From Allobosea sp. LC85 (GTDB lineage: Bacteria > Pseudomonadota > Alphaproteobacteria > Rhizobiales > Beijerinckiaceae), in assembly GCF_000735605.1 (NCBI RefSeq), contig NZ_JPKG01000019.1, forward strand, positions 124,001 through 188,000: DNA of 64,000 nt, written 5' to 3'. Shown one piece after another: positions 61,076 to 64,000 of the stretch. Position 1 is the stretch's first letter, and every line of letters starts with the position of its first letter. Under the pieces are notes generated by a model. It did no database searches. It was not told the origin of the DNA and was given only the letters and a program-made list of their open reading frames with translations. A program made the translations under genes and the position numbers.

Positions 61076-62083
61076 TTATTTCAACGCGAATTCCAGCAGC
61101 ACTGTCCGCTGCAGGAAGGAAAAATTGTCGTCCGAGATCAGGGTAAGGACCGTTTCTCCTTGATCCTGATGGACGCAGAGCCCTTCCATATTGTCGATTT
61201 CCTGGCCGAGATCGGCCTCGATCAAAGAGGGGCCATCGAGCATCGCACCCGGTCGGAGGCTCGCGCCGGGAACGCGGCGAATCCGCATGCCGACACCACG
61301 CAGAGGCTTGTACCAGCGCTCCAGCAGCAGGATGTCGCCGCCTGGCAGGAAGGCCAGATCGGTAACATCGAAGCTGCCATGGCGCCGCACCTGAAACAGG
61401 CCGGGCTGCGGCCCGCCGATGATCGCTCCAAGCGTCGGTCCGTCTTCCCCGCCTGAACGCTCGGCAATCGCAGCGAGTGCGCCCGCAAGGGGCTGCCCGG
61501 CGGGAACGACACCCATCGCCTCCAGCCCGCGATTGCTCGGCAGGCGCTTCACCTCGCGCGGTACCGGGATGATGCGCGCTCGCGCCTCGACGCCGTATCG
61601 CGCCCAGTCGAAACGCAGGACGTCATGCGTCCGCTCGACGCCGATATAGGCGACGCCATCGGCGATCGTCAGGCTCTCCGTATCGTAATAGCGCGAACGG
61701 TGCAGCGGCCGCCCGGAGGAGCCGAGAAACGGTGCGAGTTCGGCCTGCTCGAAGCGAACAATCCGCCCCCGCTCTGAGACCGTCTTCGCCGTCAGCCAGA
61801 AGCTGTTATCAGTGATCGCAACCAGATCGCCGCCGCTGCGCGATCGCCAGAGGCCGGAGAACCCGCCAAAGCGCGGATGGTCGCCGCGCAACACCAGTCC
61901 GCCCCGGAAGCTGAGTTCGCCAAAGCGAGTCTTGCCGGGATCGCGCGGCTCGAAGGCATCGAAGCGGTGCGCGCTGATCGTGAGCGATATGCGGCCCGGC
62001 TCGAGGCTCTGAGCCTGCGCTGCGGGCAAGCCAAGGCTGGCGGCGCCCAGTCCCGCGAGGACGCCGCGTCTGGTCAGCCTCAT
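61076..62083 (-). CDS. esterase-like activity of phytase family protein, Tat-exported
   Basis: The 335-residue protein starts [24 protein letters not shown], a Tat-type signal (TRRGVLAG). A phytase-like beta-propeller follows: [41 protein letters not shown] and [30 protein letters not shown]. Family members are often annotated by this domain name without proven activity. The ATG overlaps the cobT stop by 4 nt. Confidence 0.85.
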   Translation of the reverse strand: MRLTRRGVLAGLGAASLGLPAAQAQSLEPGRISLTISAHRFDAFEPRDPGKTRFGELSFRGGLVLRGDHPRFGGFSGLWRSRSGGDLVAITDNSFWLTAKTVSERGRIVRFEQAELAPFLGSSGRPLHRSRYYDTESLTIADGVAYIGVERTHDVLRFDWARYGVEARARIIPVPREVKRLPSNRGLEAMGVVPAGQPLAGALAAIAERSGGEDGPTLGAIIGGPQPGLFQVRRHGSFDVTDLAFLPGGDILLLERWYKPLRGVGMRIRRVPGASLRPGAMLDGPSLIEADLGQEIDNMEGLCVHQDQGETVLTLISDDNFSFLQRTVLLEFALK

Positions 62084-63978
62084 TGCATGCGACGAGAAAC
62101 CGGGGCCTTGCCGGCGACCGGACCATCCTCCTCGAAGAGCTCGGCCAGTTTCTCCGTCATCACCCCGCCGAGCTCCTCCGCATCGACGATGGTAACGGCG
62201 CGGCGATAGTAGCGCGTCACGTCATGGCCGATGCCGATGGCGATCAGTTCGACCGGCGAACGCGTCTCGATCTCGGCGATGATATGGCGCAGATGCCGCT
62301 CGAGGTAATTGCCGGCATTCACCGACAGCGTCGAATCGTCGACCGGCGCCCCATCCGAGATCACCATGAGAATCTTGCGCTGCTCAGGCCGCGCGAGCAG
62401 CCGCTTATGCGCCCAATCCAGCGCCTCGCCGTCGATATTCTCCTTGAGCAGACCCTCGCGCATCATCAGGCCGAGGTTCTTGCGGGCCCGACGCCAGGGA
62501 GCATCCGCCGCCTTGTAGATGATGTGCCTGAGATCGTTGAGGCGTCCTGGATTGGCCGGCTTGCCGGACTGCAGCCAGGCCTCGCGAGACAGCCCGCCCT
62601 TCCAGGCACGCGTGGTGAAGCCAAGCAGTTCGACCTTGACGCCGCAGCGCTCCAGCGTCCGCGCCAGGATGTCCGCGCAGGTCGCCGCAACAGTGATCGG
62701 CCGGCCGCGCATCGAGCCGGAATTGTCGATCAGCAACGTCACGACCGTATCGCGGAAATTCGTATCCGATTCCTGCCGGAAAGAGAGCGGCTGGAACGGG
62801 TCGATGATGATCCGCGGCAGGCGCGAGGGATCGAGCGAGCCCTCTTCGAGATCGAACTGCCAGGACCGGTTCTGCTGCGCCATCAGGCGACGCTGCAACC
62901 GGTTGGCAAGCCGTGCCACGACGCCCTGGAGATGGGCGAGCTGCTTGTCGAGATAGGCCCGCAGCCGGGTCAACTCCTCGGCGTCGCAGAGCTCCTCAGC
63001 CGTGACCGTCTCGTCGAACTTGACGGTGTAGGGCTTGTAGTCCGTTTGGGGCCGGTCGTTCTGGCGGCCCTCGCGTGGACGCGGCGCCTCGCCCGCCTCC
63101 TCGGATTCAGAGGAATCGTCCTCCTCGTCCCAGTCGCCGGCCGGAGCATCGGTTGCCTCCGACGCCCCTTCCTGCAGCTCGTCGGTCGCGTCCTCGCTGA
63201 CCTCGACCTCCGAGCGCTCGCCACCGCTTTCCTGCTCGGCCTCGCCATCCTGCTGCTGCTGGTCCTCGGAGGACTGGTCCTGGTTGTCCTCGTCCTCTTC
63301 CTCGTCCTGGCCCTGCGAACTCTGCTCGGCCATGTCGAGCGAAGCCAGCATATCGCGCACCGTCCGCGAAAAGGCGCGCTGATCCTCGACCGACTGAGAC
63401 AGCCGGTCGAGATCGGCGCCGGCCTTCGCCTCGATCACGTCGCGCCAGAGATCGACGATCTTGGTCGCGGCCTGCGGCGGCTTCAGCCCCGTCAGGCGCT
63501 CACGCACCATCAATGCGACCGCGTCTTCCAGCGGGGCGTCGGCCCGATCGGAGATCTCCTCGTAGCGGCCACCGCGATGATAGCGGTCTTCCAGCATGGC
63601 GGTGATGTTGCCGGCCATGCCACTCATCCGGCGCGAGCCGACGCATTCGACGCGGGCCTGCTCGACAGCGTCGAAGACAGCACGCGCCGCATCGCCTTCC
63701 GGCGCAGCGCGACGATGGATCGAGGCGTCATGGCAGGCGAGCCTGAGCGCCATCGAATCCGCGTGGCCGCGCAGGATCGCGACATCCTGGACCGTCAGCT
63801 TGCGCGGCGGCTCGGGCAGGCGGGCGCGCTCGCCAACGAGCGACGGCTTGTCCGCCGCGAAGACGATTTCCATCTCGGGCTTGCGCGCGATCGCCTTCAT
63901 CGCGCCGGAAATGGCGCGTTTCAGCGGCTCGGCTGGTGCTTCCTTGGGCTGACCCGGCTTACGATTGGAGATGCTCAT
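62080..63978 (-). CDS. cobT: cobaltochelatase subunit CobT
   Basis: The 632-residue protein has an N-terminal CobT domain (about 1-215), an acidic Glu/Asp/Gln-rich linker (about 216-300) and a C-terminal VWA domain with MIDAS motif LLIDNSGSM. CobT with CobS and CobN inserts cobalt into the corrin ring in aerobic B12 synthesis. The usual partner cobS would be expected just upstream, outside the window. Confidence 0.93.
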   Translation of the reverse strand: MSISNRKPGQPKEAPAEPLKRAISGAMKAIARKPEMEIVFAADKPSLVGERARLPEPPRKLTVQDVAILRGHADSMALRLACHDASIHRRAAPEGDAARAVFDAVEQARVECVGSRRMSGMAGNITAMLEDRYHRGGRYEEISDRADAPLEDAVALMVRERLTGLKPPQAATKIVDLWRDVIEAKAGADLDRLSQSVEDQRAFSRTVRDMLASLDMAEQSSQGQDEEEDEDNQDQSSEDQQQQDGEAEQESGGERSEVEVSEDATDELQEGASEATDAPAGDWDEEDDSSESEEAGEAPRPREGRQNDRPQTDYKPYTVKFDETVTAEELCDAEELTRLRAYLDKQLAHLQGVVARLANRLQRRLMAQQNRSWQFDLEEGSLDPSRLPRIIIDPFQPLSFRQESDTNFRDTVVTLLIDNSGSMRGRPITVAATCADILARTLERCGVKVELLGFTTRAWKGGLSREAWLQSGKPANPGRLNDLRHIIYKAADAPWRRARKNLGLMMREGLLKENIDGEALDWAHKRLLARPEQRKILMVISDGAPVDDSTLSVNAGNYLERHLRHIIAEIETRSPVELIAIGIGHDVTRYYRRAVTIVDAEELGGVMTEKLAELFEEDGPVAGKAPVSRRMQ

Positions 63979-64000
63979 AGCGCCTTCGTGAAATGATGCA

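Noticed and set aside
62083..63996. 637-codon plus-strand open frame opposite cobT
   Set aside because: CobT on the minus strand has full domain support; the plus frame has no motif or ribosome site.

Overview
The window is high-GC chromosomal DNA from an alphaproteobacterium of the order Hyphomicrobiales (Rhizobiales), most likely close to Bosea, Chelatococcus or Methylobacterium. This is inferred from codon use, from the right-hand block carD - fdxA - S4-domain gene - SUV3-like helicase - DUF3108 gene - rpmB - phytase-like esterase - cobT, and from GcrA- and CobT-type proteins. The genus is not proven.

Left flank (1-5735). A plus-strand catabolic and transport cluster: the end of a ureidoglycolate-lyase-like gene, a PuuE/allantoinase-like polysaccharide deacetylase, an amino-acid-type ABC importer (binding protein and two permeases; no ATPase in view), an NAD-dependent epimerase and a short-chain dehydrogenase. 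Purine or ureide use is the simplest reading.

Prophage (5736-51234, about 45.5 kb). It is bounded by 19-bp direct repeats. The right copy is the 3' end of an intact tRNA-Arg(CCT) gene, and the tyrosine integrase lies next to it. It looks like a complete siphovirus with HK97-type head and lambda-type tail genes. An S24 (CI-like) repressor at 43061 separates two divergent early transcripts. The leftward one runs cro-like gene, GcrA homologue, primase, candidate origin, helicase, HNH, terminase, portal, protease, capsid, connectors, tail, tape measure, tip, fibres and lysis. The rightward one carries small genes, an HD-like hydrolase, two ParB-like proteins, an ASCH-like protein, an excisionase-like gene and the integrase. 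The two early promoters share a two-dyad operator layout in the same register. Cargo at the left end comprises a Ku gene with small upstream ORFs, a D-glucuronyl C5-epimerase-like gene behind a terminator with its own promoter, and a candidate hairpin-rich small RNA. A further antisense, AT-richer membrane-protein gene sits between primase and helicase.

Right flank (51218-64000). tRNA-Arg, a secreted degenerate SNase-like protein, an M48 lipoprotein protease with a LysM-like tail, carD, 7Fe ferredoxin fdxA, an S4 RNA-binding protein, a SUV3-like helicase with a long Arg/Gly-rich tail, a DUF3108 protein, rpmB with an attenuator-like leader, a Tat-exported phytase-like esterase and cobT. These are ordinary core genes.

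The main unexplained structures are non-coding: arm-type att sites placed almost symmetrically around the core, the paired early operators, an array of 9-bp iterons beside the helicase gene, and the candidate small RNA near attL.
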